49,622 nt of DNA, taken from positions 1 through 49,622 of the forward strand of contig MUCI01000058.1 of NCBI GenBank assembly GCA_002816575.1, in the 5' to 3' direction. Shown here one piece after another: positions 17,281 through 24,360 of this stretch. The stretch comes from SAR202 cluster bacterium Casp-Chloro-G2 (lineage in GTDB: Bacteria > Chloroflexota > Dehalococcoidia > Lucifugimonadales > UBA3495). The translations under genes and the position numbers were made by a program. Numbering within the stretch: position 1 is the first letter of the stretch; every line of letters begins with the position of its first letter. The notes under the pieces were generated by a model. The model worked only from the letters and a program-made list of their open reading frames with translations. It ran no database searches and had not been told where the DNA came from.

Positions 17281-17652
17281 ATGGGAAGGATATTAGTCGC
17301 GGACGATGAACCAGACATGAGGGCCCTGTTGGCCGACCTGCTCGAAGAAGCCGGACACCAGGTGACCCAGGCCGAGAACGGCCAGATCGCGGTAAGTCAG
17401 GTCCAACTTGACCGCCCAGACCTGGTCCTGCTGGATGTGTTGATGCCCTTGATGAGCGGCATCCAGGTGCTGCAGAGGCTGCGGGACAATCCGACCACCG
17501 AGAACCTGCCGGTCATACTGCTCACCGCATTCTCGCTGTCCGAGCAGGAGAACCAGATTCTTGACACGCCCAACACCTATCACGTGACCAAGCCTTGGCG
17601 CCGTGGTGTGGTGGAGACAGCCGTTACCTCGGCCTTGGCCCAAGCTAGATAG
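17281..17652 (+). CDS. CheY-like single-domain response regulator
   Basis: A 123-residue receiver with no output domain: acidic residues Asp8/Asp9, phospho-acceptor Asp52 in LVLLDVLMPLMSG, a Thr in LLTAF and the conserved Lys in HVTKPW. A 'tgaggaggatgtgaga' leader puts AGGAGG about 9 nt before the ATG. A stand-alone receiver immediately ahead of an archaellum cluster could carry a signal to the motor, as CheY does in archaea through CheF and the ArlCDE proteins. No CheF gene is visible here, so this is only a possibility. Confidence 0.92.
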   Translation: MGRILVADDEPDMRALLADLLEEAGHQVTQAENGQIAVSQVQLDRPDLVLLDVLMPLMSGIQVLQRLRDNPTTENLPVILLTAFSLSEQENQILDTPNTYHVTKPWRRGVVETAVTSALAQAR

Positions 17653-17726
17653 GGTACGGCTTGGAGCTGACTCCCCCGTTGATGCACTGATTTGGAATCA
17701 CTAAATCTCAACCGGAAGTGATGGAT

Positions 17727-18422
17727 ATGGAGCAACTGCAGATACTGATTGCCGACGACTCGGAATTCATGCGGATCGCGTACAAGCGGATCCTGGAATC
17801 CCAGTCCAACCTGAGGGTGGTGGCGATGGCGTCGAACGGCGAGGAGGCAGTCAGAAAGGCGGCGGAGTCCATGCCCGACGTGGCGATCCTGGACATTCGC
17901 ATGCCCAAGATAGACGGCATCAGTGTGGCCCATCAGATTCTGGACAACCGGCCCGGCACGGCCATTGTGATCATCTCGGCCTACGACGACCTCTCTTTCG
18001 TCGCCGACCTGATGCGGAACGGTTCCAGCCGCAAAGCCTATCTCCTCAAGAACTCCTTGTCCGACATCTCGGAGTTGATCCGTATCGTGGAAGCCGTTGA
18101 CCAAGGTCACACCGTGCTGGATTCGGGGATCGTACAGAAGATGGCCCGGCTCTATTGCAAGCACTCCAGCGTCCTCACCAGCGGCCTGTCAAACATCGAA
18201 CAGGACGTTCTGGGCGTCATGGCGGAGGGCTACGACGACGCCTATATCTGCCACACGTTGCATCTGGACCAGGAGCAGGTCAGCGATTGTGCGGAGTCCA
18301 TCTACGCAAAATTCAGCATACTTGGTGGTACCGTTCAGGAGCGGCGCATCAAAGCGATCCAAGCATTCGTGGAGCAGATCCACATGGTCCCTTTAGCGAT
18401 GGCGTGCGACCCGGTGATCTAG
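17727..18422 (+). CDS. NarL/FixJ-type response regulator
   Basis: About 231 residues. The receiver has Asp10/Asp11 and phospho-acceptor Asp56 in AILDIRMPKIDG, then YLLKNSLSD. The C-terminal part (about 150-205) aligns with a LuxR-type helix-turn-helix (LSNIEQDVLGVMAEGYDDAYICHTL...V...IYAKF), but the usual 'T.RE.EVL.L...G.SN.EIA..L' residues are partly replaced, so DNA binding may be altered. The ATG at 17727 is chosen because GGAAG lies 8 nt upstream; ATG at 17721 would also be in frame. It is the last regulator before the archaellin gene and a reasonable candidate to control it (inference). Confidence 0.85.
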   Translation: MEQLQILIADDSEFMRIAYKRILESQSNLRVVAMASNGEEAVRKAAESMPDVAILDIRMPKIDGISVAHQILDNRPGTAIVIISAYDDLSFVADLMRNGSSRKAYLLKNSLSDISELIRIVEAVDQGHTVLDSGIVQKMARLYCKHSSVLTSGLSNIEQDVLGVMAEGYDDAYICHTLHLDQEQVSDCAESIYAKFSILGGTVQERRIKAIQAFVEQIHMVPLAMACDPVI

Positions 18423-18436
18423 ACGGGGAGTCTCAG

Positions 18437-18455
18437 CCCAGGCCAGATGCCTGGG
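18437..18455 (+). terminator. Small hairpin after the NarL-like gene
   Basis: A 7-bp stem (18437-18443 with 18449-18455) begins 15 nt after the stop codon, with no U tract. It is a weak candidate for the end of the regulatory transcript. Confidence 0.3.
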
Positions 18456-18752
18456 ACGCGGAGCCAACCGGTCCGGCCCGGGCAGCGTTGCGCCAACAGC
18501 TAGAGGATATGTGGAATGGGAGAGCCACACGGCCGTCCCATGGTTCGCCCGATAACGGTTGGCAGGTGATCACGCCGGACCAACCAAGCACGAAGGAACC
18601 GACATCAAAACATAGGCCAAGCATGCCGGCCGGCCCGCCGTGGGCCCCCCGGCGCACCAAATGGGGCTGACCGTTTCCGCGGCAGCCCTGCCCACCTTCT
18701 CCTCCGCCTACCGTTTTTAGCCTCAAACCTCTATTACTCCTTTCGTACCAAT

Positions 18753-18783
18753 TTGGTTGATTATTTCCCGTATTTCCTATAAT
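18753..18783 (+). promoter_or_regulatory. Candidate promoter of the archaellum cluster in an AT-rich gap
   Basis: The 490-bp gap 18423-18912 changes from GC-rich to strongly AT-rich from about 18718. It contains a perfect TATAAT at 18778-18783. Upstream, TTGGTT (18753-18758, 19-bp spacer) or TTGATT (18757-18762, 15-bp spacer) could serve as the -35, neither ideal. A promoter here would leave a leader of about 125 nt before the archaellin start. Nothing else in the gap is assignable. Confidence 0.35.
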
Positions 18784-18912
18784 TTCCAGAAATTTCTCCG
18801 TATTGTTTAATTAATCTCGGTTTCTCACACTATTTCCACACTACTTAAACTTCTAACGGGAATATATTTATCCACGACACAACCTGATTCCTAATTGTTG
18901 GAAGGTCTAAAG

Positions 18913-19764
18913 ATGAAGAGCATTCTGAACGGCAGAAATCCCCTCTTTGGTGTTGGTTTGTACAACCAACGTGGCATCACCGGCTTGGAAACGGCCATCG
19001 TCTTGATCGCTTTCGTGGTAGTTGCGGCGGTGTTCGCCTTCGCCGTCATCACCACCGGGCTATTCAGCTCAGAAAAAGCAGCGGAGTCCGCCTCCGCTGG
19101 ATTGGGCGAAGCCTCGACCACGCTAACTCCCAAGGGCGCAGTGGTCGCCAGGGCCAACCCCGCCCTGAGCTCTCTGTCCACCGTCCAGTTCAAGATGACC
19201 AACAGCGGTTCCGCCCCGGTGGGACTGGACCCCCTTAGCACCCTGCTAACCTACACCGACACCGGCAACTTGGTCACCCTGACCCGCTCCGCCAGCCCCA
19301 CGGGTATCGGCGAGACCTCGCCATGGTGGTATTCAGAGTGGAAGCTGGGCACCGGCAACTCACTGGACTCCGGTGAAGTGGTTGAGATCACGGTTGGTTT
19401 CTTCTCCACCACCGACAGCGGCACCACCACCAGCGAGGGGGCCGTGTTCTCCTCAACCGACACGACCCTGACCGTCGCCGACGGCTCCGTGTTCGCGGCG
19501 AACGACATCATCTACCTGGAGAACGAGCAGATGACCATCACCGGCATCGCCCTCAACGACCTCACGGTCACCCGTGGCGACAATGGCACCACGGCCTCCG
19601 CCCACGCCGACGGTCTCTCGATCTACGACCTTGATGCCAACCAGAGCATAAGCGTGCCGACCAACGAGCCCTTCAAGGTGGAACTGATCCCCGCCCAAGG
19701 CGCTCCGTTCACCGTCACCCGCACCAGCCCGGTGGAGATCACCCAGATCATGGACCTGGGCTAA
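18913..19764 (+). CDS. arlB: Archaellin (archaellum filament subunit) with inserted beta-rich module
   Basis: A 283-residue protein with a class III (prepilin-like) signal. A 21-residue basic leader ends QRG, cleavage is expected after Gly21, and ITGLETAIVLIAFVVVAAVFAFAVITTGLFS (22-52) follows as the hydrophobic filament-core helix, very like archaeal archaellins. The head domain has the 'MTNSGSAPVGLDPL' strand and the typical ending 'NEPFKVELIPAQGAPFTVTRTSP'. Between them, about residues 170-240, is an extra module (TLTVAD..., YLENEQMTITG, LTVTRGDNGTTASAHADG) resembling small beta modules of phage tail proteins. GGAAGG 7 nt upstream fixes the ATG. Assembly would need a class III signal peptidase encoded elsewhere. 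Confidence 0.9.
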   Translation: MKSILNGRNPLFGVGLYNQRGITGLETAIVLIAFVVVAAVFAFAVITTGLFSSEKAAESASAGLGEASTTLTPKGAVVARANPALSSLSTVQFKMTNSGSAPVGLDPLSTLLTYTDTGNLVTLTRSASPTGIGETSPWWYSEWKLGTGNSLDSGEVVEITVGFFSTTDSGTTTSEGAVFSSTDTTLTVADGSVFAANDIIYLENEQMTITGIALNDLTVTRGDNGTTASAHADGLSIYDLDANQSISVPTNEPFKVELIPAQGAPFTVTRTSPVEITQIMDLG

Positions 19765-19804
19765 CCCAAACTCGCCGTCAATCACGTCCCCGTAGGCTGG
19801 GTTG

Positions 19805-19836
19805 GTGGGTGCCTGCTTTCCCTGGCAGGCACCCAC
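19805..19836 (+). terminator. Strong hairpin after the archaellin gene (attenuator)
   Basis: A perfect 12-bp GC-rich stem (19805-19816 with 19825-19836, 8-nt loop) begins 40 nt after the archaellin stop codon. It lacks a U tract. It probably stabilises the archaellin mRNA or partly terminates transcription, so that filament subunit exceeds motor proteins. Confidence 0.6.
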
Positions 19837-19960
19837 TGATCCTTATCAAGGTTTCCGGATCAGATCCCCGTTCAAACCTTACGGATCCGGCTTTCCAGAT
19901 CCGATTTACCGGCACTTTCCAAACACAACCCCAGACAAACGGCAGACCGGAGAAATAGCA

Positions 19961-20836
19961 ATGGTGGAACAAGGAACCCGAGTAGACCGGCTGGTTTCCA
20001 TCGACATCGCAGAGCGGTTCGAAGCCCTCCAAGACGAGGTTGACCTGCTGAAGAATGAGATCAAGCAGACGCTGATCGACCTGCGGGAACACATGATGAA
20101 GGGCCGAACGGTGTTTTCCCAAACGGAAGAGGAAGAAAGGCTTCGGATATCGTCGCCTCTGCCGGCCCGCGTCGTTTACGCCAGGGAGCCTCCGGTTAGC
20201 ACGAATGGGATCAACGGCAGGCGGTCCACCGCCCCGGCTGGTCAATCTGCCCCCGGCCCGCGGGCGGACGGCATGGACCCAATGATGTTGGCCAACGTCA
20301 TCGATTGGCTGGGCACCGTGAAACGGATGGGCCTGTCTCTGCAGCAGGTGACCCCCTTCTTGGAGGCCTATGAAGCGTCGGGCTATCTGCCGCCGATCAT
20401 GCTAAAGGTCCTGCTCCGGTCATTGGCCGACCTGGACCAGTTGGCCTACACACCCCAGGAAGTGGAATTCTCCCCCGAGCAATACGCCGATTGCATCGGC
20501 CAACTACACGACATCATCTGCGCCGTGGAAGTGGTGTCGGAGCAAGCCGTGGGGATCATGGAAGGCTACTCGGCGATGCGCCAGGACGAACTCCCTCGAA
20601 ATATGCCCGGAAATCTATCAGGAAATCTCCCCGAGAATCACCGGGCGAACCTATTGGAGAACCTGGAGGAGGTCCGCATCGAGGCGGAGCCGTTGGGGAA
20701 TGGCAAGCCCAATATCAAGAAGAACTCCCACGGTTCCGCCGACTCGGACACGAGCAACTACAACATAAGGACCATCCAGGTCCCAGAGTCCCACGACGGC
20801 CGGGAAATCTCAGAGTACGGTGGCCCGGTTGGATAA
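19961..20836 (+). CDS. ArlC/D/E-like archaellum motor adaptor
   Basis: A 291-residue protein. Residues 12-48 form a predicted coiled coil (SIDIAERFEALQDEVDLLKNEIKQTLIDLREHM) and about 50-105 are a linker rich in Pro and Gly. About 106-165 match the FlaC/E-type helical domain: W-L..V...G-L-S...V.P.LEAYE.SGYL....L..LLR. The tail has short NLPGN-like repeats (about 210-235) and looks disordered. In archaea these proteins form a cytosolic ring at the motor that receives CheY/CheF input. GGAGA lies about 8 nt before the ATG. The next gene starts inside its 3' end with a 17-nt overlap. Domain assignment is by pattern, so the family call is good but not certain. Confidence 0.75.
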   Translation: MVEQGTRVDRLVSIDIAERFEALQDEVDLLKNEIKQTLIDLREHMMKGRTVFSQTEEEERLRISSPLPARVVYAREPPVSTNGINGRRSTAPAGQSAPGPRADGMDPMMLANVIDWLGTVKRMGLSLQQVTPFLEAYEASGYLPPIMLKVLLRSLADLDQLAYTPQEVEFSPEQYADCIGQLHDIICAVEVVSEQAVGIMEGYSAMRQDELPRNMPGNLSGNLPENHRANLLENLEEVRIEAEPLGNGKPNIKKNSHGSADSDTSNYNIRTIQVPESHDGREISEYGGPVG

Positions 20837-21302
20837 GGTCATTGTCACCGGCCTACTGGTCATCGGTTCGGTCACGGCGGCGTTGGTGGTGATCCTCACC
20901 ATCGGCCCGTCTGTGTCGGGCAGCAGCCAGTCGGTGTTGGAAGCGCAGCGGGAAGCCTCGGCCATCATCAAAACCGACATCGAGGTCATCGCCGTGGCGG
21001 CCAACAGCGCCGGGACCCTGGTGGACGCCTGGATCAAGAACGTGGGCGTGGCCCCCATCTTTGGATTGAGCTCCTCGGATGTCTTCGTGGTGACGCCCGG
21101 CACGCGCTACGACGCAATGGCCTACGCCACCAGTGGCGACAACACCTGGACCGAACTGCCGGCCGGTTCGTCATGGGACCGGGGCCAGACTCTGCATATC
21201 GCGATCACATTGCCGTCCGGCGATCCGTTGGTCAGCGGCAGCCATTCCATCCGAATATCCACCCCCAACGGCGTCGTTGCCGAACGGGTTTTCAGCAGGT
21301 GA
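20820..21302 (+). CDS. arlG: ArlG-like archaellum stator protein
   Basis: A 160-residue protein with one N-terminal membrane helix (VIVTGLLVIGSVTAALVVILTIGP, residues 7-30) followed by an extracellular beta domain. The segment IIKTDIEVIAV...LVDAWIKNVGVAPIFGLSSSDVFVV mirrors the 'LKTDF.I......V.LYIKNTGK.PL' block of archaeal FlaG/ArlG. Together with ArlF it is thought to anchor the motor to the cell envelope; the host probably has no outer membrane, which would suit such a stator. The GTG start overlaps the adaptor gene by 17 nt, which suggests translational coupling. Confidence 0.75.
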   Translation: MARLDKVIVTGLLVIGSVTAALVVILTIGPSVSGSSQSVLEAQREASAIIKTDIEVIAVAANSAGTLVDAWIKNVGVAPIFGLSSSDVFVVTPGTRYDAMAYATSGDNTWTELPAGSSWDRGQTLHIAITLPSGDPLVSGSHSIRISTPNGVVAERVFSR

Positions 21303-21308
21303 TGCGCC

Positions 21309-21815
21309 ATGGCATCGACGCTGGCAGGCCTATTGATATTGGCGATGTTCCTCACCACGTCGCTGCTAACATTCCGCTCCACCCTGTTCGGCGATGTGGC
21401 AGTGAGCGGCGCCACCCGGGATGCGAACAAGGTCATGGGCGAGAACGCCCGCACTGGGATCAAGATCGGCAACGTGGACCAAGACAACACTTGCTGGTTT
21501 TCGTTGGAGGTGGAAAACGATGGCTCTACCAGGGTGCTGGATGCCGTGGATATGGATGTGATTGTCCAGTTCGCCTCCGGGAACAACGCGGCCCAACGGC
21601 TGACCTACGTTCCATCGGGGCCGCTGGCGGTTGGAGAGTGGACGGATACCGCTCTGACCGGCAGTTTCGAGCCGGGGATATTCAATCCAGGGGAGATGCT
21701 GACCGTCGACGGCAAGGCGTTGCTGACCGAACCGGGGACCGCCACCGTCACGGTGGGAACGCCCCAAGGGGTGACCGACAGCGTAGACCTGGTAGACATG
21801 GCCCCCTGTGTTTAG
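21309..21815 (+). CDS. arlF: ArlF-like archaellum stator protein
   Basis: A 168-residue protein. An N-terminal helix (STLAGLLILAMFLTTSLLTF) is followed by a beta domain with CWFSLEVENDGSTRVLDAVDMDVIVQF, the 'L.I.V.N.G...L...D..V' pattern of FlaF/ArlF. It ends with a GTATVTVGTPQGVTDSVDLV strand set. It starts 6 nt after the ArlG-like stop codon. Its first 40 residues and overall plan match the next, longer protein, so the two are tandem paralogues. F versus G assignment is by strand order and remains tentative. Confidence 0.72.
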   Translation: MASTLAGLLILAMFLTTSLLTFRSTLFGDVAVSGATRDANKVMGENARTGIKIGNVDQDNTCWFSLEVENDGSTRVLDAVDMDVIVQFASGNNAAQRLTYVPSGPLAVGEWTDTALTGSFEPGIFNPGEMLTVDGKALLTEPGTATVTVGTPQGVTDSVDLVDMAPCV

Positions 21816-21887
21816 CCGATGTTTAGCCAATGTTTAGCCAACCCGGAAACCGCCGGGTCATTCGCCGTTAAGAGCGGGCGCTAACCC

Positions 21888-23537
21888 GTGGGGACCGCAG
21901 TCACAAGTCTGCTGATCCTGGCTGTTCTATTCACCAGTGTATTCATGATGTATCAAACGAAACTACACGGCGACGAAGTGGTGGGCGGCGCGGTGCGCCG
22001 GTCTGCCTCTCTTGGCCGTGAGCAGGCCACCACGGCCATCGCCATACAGGAAGCCACCGCCTTCAGTGTCTTCCGCTGCGACACCATCGTCCGAACCCAC
22101 ATCAAGAACGTCGGCAGTAAGCCAATCGACGATTTTGAAGCGATGGACGTATTTACCTGGTACACCGACGAAACAGGCCAGCCGGCGACTACGCCGTTCC
22201 AGTACACCAGCGGAAACCTTTTGCAAGACGAATGGTCGGTAACCGGGGTAGACCCGGTGGATTTCGGCGGGGCATGGGACCCGGGCGAGACCCTGTCATT
22301 CACCTGGCGGTTCCTGCGGCCTCAGCTGCCGGGGACCTCCGGCTATGTCACCGTGGTCACCCCCAACGGGGTGAGCGACTCAAGCTACGTGAACTTCACC
22401 GACGTTTCCGATGCCGATTGCCGGTTCCTGCACAATTTCCCGACCCCGCCCACCGCCGACACCGCGTCGCAACTGTTGCTGACCATGGAGGGCGGCCTGC
22501 CCTCGGCCACCACCCTGTTCAATTACGACAACAACCGGGACGCCGACCCGGGGCTAACCCTGCTGCGGACCCAGAACGGTCTGTCCGAATCCCTGACCAC
22601 CAAGTACCAGGTCTGGCGGACCGGAGTTCTGGGCGCTCCCAAGGTAATCAACGGCAGTGTGCTGGTCGATATCTTCGCCGCGTTGGCTCCGGTAACTCAA
22701 GGTCAGATCGGCATAGTCGTCGTCTACCTGCGGGACTTTGACGGGGTTTCCCATACAGAGATCGGCGAAAGCGCTGTTTTCGCCAGAGATTGGCAGTCTG
22801 GCGCCACCGGATTCGTGGAACGGATGGCTCTGATCAAAGACATAAATTACACCATCCCAGCGGGCAACGAACTGGAGATACGCCTGCAGATCGACATCGC
22901 ATCTGAGCAGGACATGACCGTGGCCTACGACACGGTGCAGCATTCATCTTTGGTCAATCTGGCCTTCCTGCCGCCGATGACGTCCACTTCCTATTACCTG
23001 CACAACGATCCGTCTCCGCCAGCGGGCGACACCAGCCGCCAAGCCGTACTCCCTCTGGATGAAACGGGCAGCTCCGGCAGTGTCCTATACCGCTACGGGG
23101 TTCCCAACAACAACCCCGGACTGCTGCTGAAAGGGACCGACCTTGGCTTGGCCGAGGTGACCGCCGACAAGTTCCAGGTCTGGCAGACCGGCCCGCTGGG
23201 CGAAGACCTTGGCATCGAGGGCGATGTCATGGTCGACATCTGGGCCGGAGTTCGCAATTTCCAGGCCGAACAATCGGGCGCGATGACCATCTACCTTCGG
23301 GACTACAACGGGGCCAGCTACACCGAGATTGCCAACGGCAGTATCTTCGTCGAGGACTGGCAGCAGGGGTCGGGCACCTTCGTCGCCCAAACCATAATGA
23401 TTCCAGACGTGAACTACACCATCCCCGCGGGGAACCGGTTGGAAGCTAGGATGATTGCCGACACCATCAAGGCCAGCAAGGACATGTGGCTGGCGTATGA
23501 CACTACCGTGTACCCAACCGTGATCAGACTGCCCTAA
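21888..23537 (+). CDS. Enlarged ArlF-like protein with two tandem beta-sandwich repeats
   Basis: A 549-residue protein. Residues 1-175 repeat the ArlF-like plan: the helix SLLILAVLFTSVFMMYQT, THIKNVGSKPIDDFEAMDVFTW and GYVTVVTPNGVSDSSYV. Two homologous repeats of about 180 residues follow (about 181-365 and 366-549). Each has (F/Y)LHN.P.PP..DT, a Q-V-W-(R/Q)-TG..G strand, V(L/M)VDI(F/W)A, YLRD(F/Y)(D/N)G.S(H/Y)TEI, F..DWQ.G..F, D(I/V)NYTIPAGN.LE.R and (V/L)AYDT. The repeats look like jelly-roll domains of the kind used for glycan or surface binding (inference). The start is GTG. This architecture is not part of any archaellum set I know and may be a cell-surface or filament-tip component. Confidence 0.75.
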   Translation: MGTAVTSLLILAVLFTSVFMMYQTKLHGDEVVGGAVRRSASLGREQATTAIAIQEATAFSVFRCDTIVRTHIKNVGSKPIDDFEAMDVFTWYTDETGQPATTPFQYTSGNLLQDEWSVTGVDPVDFGGAWDPGETLSFTWRFLRPQLPGTSGYVTVVTPNGVSDSSYVNFTDVSDADCRFLHNFPTPPTADTASQLLLTMEGGLPSATTLFNYDNNRDADPGLTLLRTQNGLSESLTTKYQVWRTGVLGAPKVINGSVLVDIFAALAPVTQGQIGIVVVYLRDFDGVSHTEIGESAVFARDWQSGATGFVERMALIKDINYTIPAGNELEIRLQIDIASEQDMTVAYDTVQHSSLVNLAFLPPMTSTSYYLHNDPSPPAGDTSRQAVLPLDETGSSGSVLYRYGVPNNNPGLLLKGTDLGLAEVTADKFQVWQTGPLGEDLGIEGDVMVDIWAGVRNFQAEQSGAMTIYLRDYNGASYTEIANGSIFVEDWQQGSGTFVAQTIMIPDVNYTIPAGNRLEARMIADTIKASKDMWLAYDTTVYPTVIRLP

Positions 23538-23578
23538 CCGGCGCCTTTAGACGAGCGCCCCTAGACCATGGAGACCAC

Positions 23579-24298
23579 ATGACTACCACACTTGAAGACC
23601 AGCAACTTACTGAAATCATCTCAGCCGGCGCGGATGATGTGGACCGCGCACTGGGCGGAGGCATTCCCTACCGCACGCTGATGTTGATCGAGGGCCAGTC
23701 TTCGTCGGGCAAGAGCACCCTGGCCCAGCAACTGGTCTGGGGAGCGCTGCAGTCCGGCGAGAAGGCTGCGCTCTATACCACCGAGCAGACGGTGCAAAGC
23801 TTCCTCCGCCAGATGACCAGCCTGGGTTTGGACGTCCGCGACTACTTCCTGCTGGACCTGCTGCAGGTCTACCCCATATCCATCCCGCCCGACACCGCGG
23901 CCCCACAGGTCCTCTTCGAGGAACTGCGGAGCCACATCATGAAACAGGACGAATGCCGGGTCATCTTGGTGGACGCCCTAACCACATTCGTCTCCCGGAC
24001 CGGCGGCGACCAGATACAGGAATTCTTCAACGGCTGCAAATCTTTCTGCGACCAGGGCAAGGTGGTGATCGGCACCGTCCACGCCGACGCCTTCGACCCG
24101 GCCATCCTGACCAGGGTGCGTTCGATCTGCGACGCCCACCTGCGCCTGGAGGTGGTCAAATCCGGGGGCCAGCTTCAGAAAACCATTGAGGTTGCCAAGA
24201 TCCGGGGGGCCGACGCTCCCACCGGCAACATCTCGGGCTTCGAGGTCGACCCCGGCCTGGGCATCAGGATCGTACCCATATCTAAAGCCCGGGCGTGA
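23579..24298 (+). CDS. arlH: ArlH, KaiC-like archaellum motor regulator ATPase
   Basis: A 239-residue RecA/KaiC-fold protein. Walker A is GQSSSGKST (residues 39-47, Lys45), an YTTEQ strand (66-70) takes the catalytic-Glu position, and Walker B is RVILVDAL with Asp132. The length and 'GGGIPYRTLMLIEGQ' opening are typical of FlaH/ArlH. ArlH binds ATP, forms a ring under the motor ATPase ArlI and is needed for assembly. It starts 41 nt after the ArlF-like repeat gene and lies directly before arlI, the canonical order. Confidence 0.92.
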   Translation: MTTTLEDQQLTEIISAGADDVDRALGGGIPYRTLMLIEGQSSSGKSTLAQQLVWGALQSGEKAALYTTEQTVQSFLRQMTSLGLDVRDYFLLDLLQVYPISIPPDTAAPQVLFEELRSHIMKQDECRVILVDALTTFVSRTGGDQIQEFFNGCKSFCDQGKVVIGTVHADAFDPAILTRVRSICDAHLRLEVVKSGGQLQKTIEVAKIRGADAPTGNISGFEVDPGLGIRIVPISKARA

Positions 24299-24360
24299 CC
24301 AGGGGCGCGAGCTAGATTCTTAGCTGAACCAATTCTGGTCCAAGAGAGCGATAAAACCTT

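Noticed and set aside
18155-18670. A +2-frame open reading frame running from inside the NarL-like gene into the gap
   Set aside because: The part inside the gene is a shadow. The tail (to 18670) is low-complexity, with no ribosome site or known domain.
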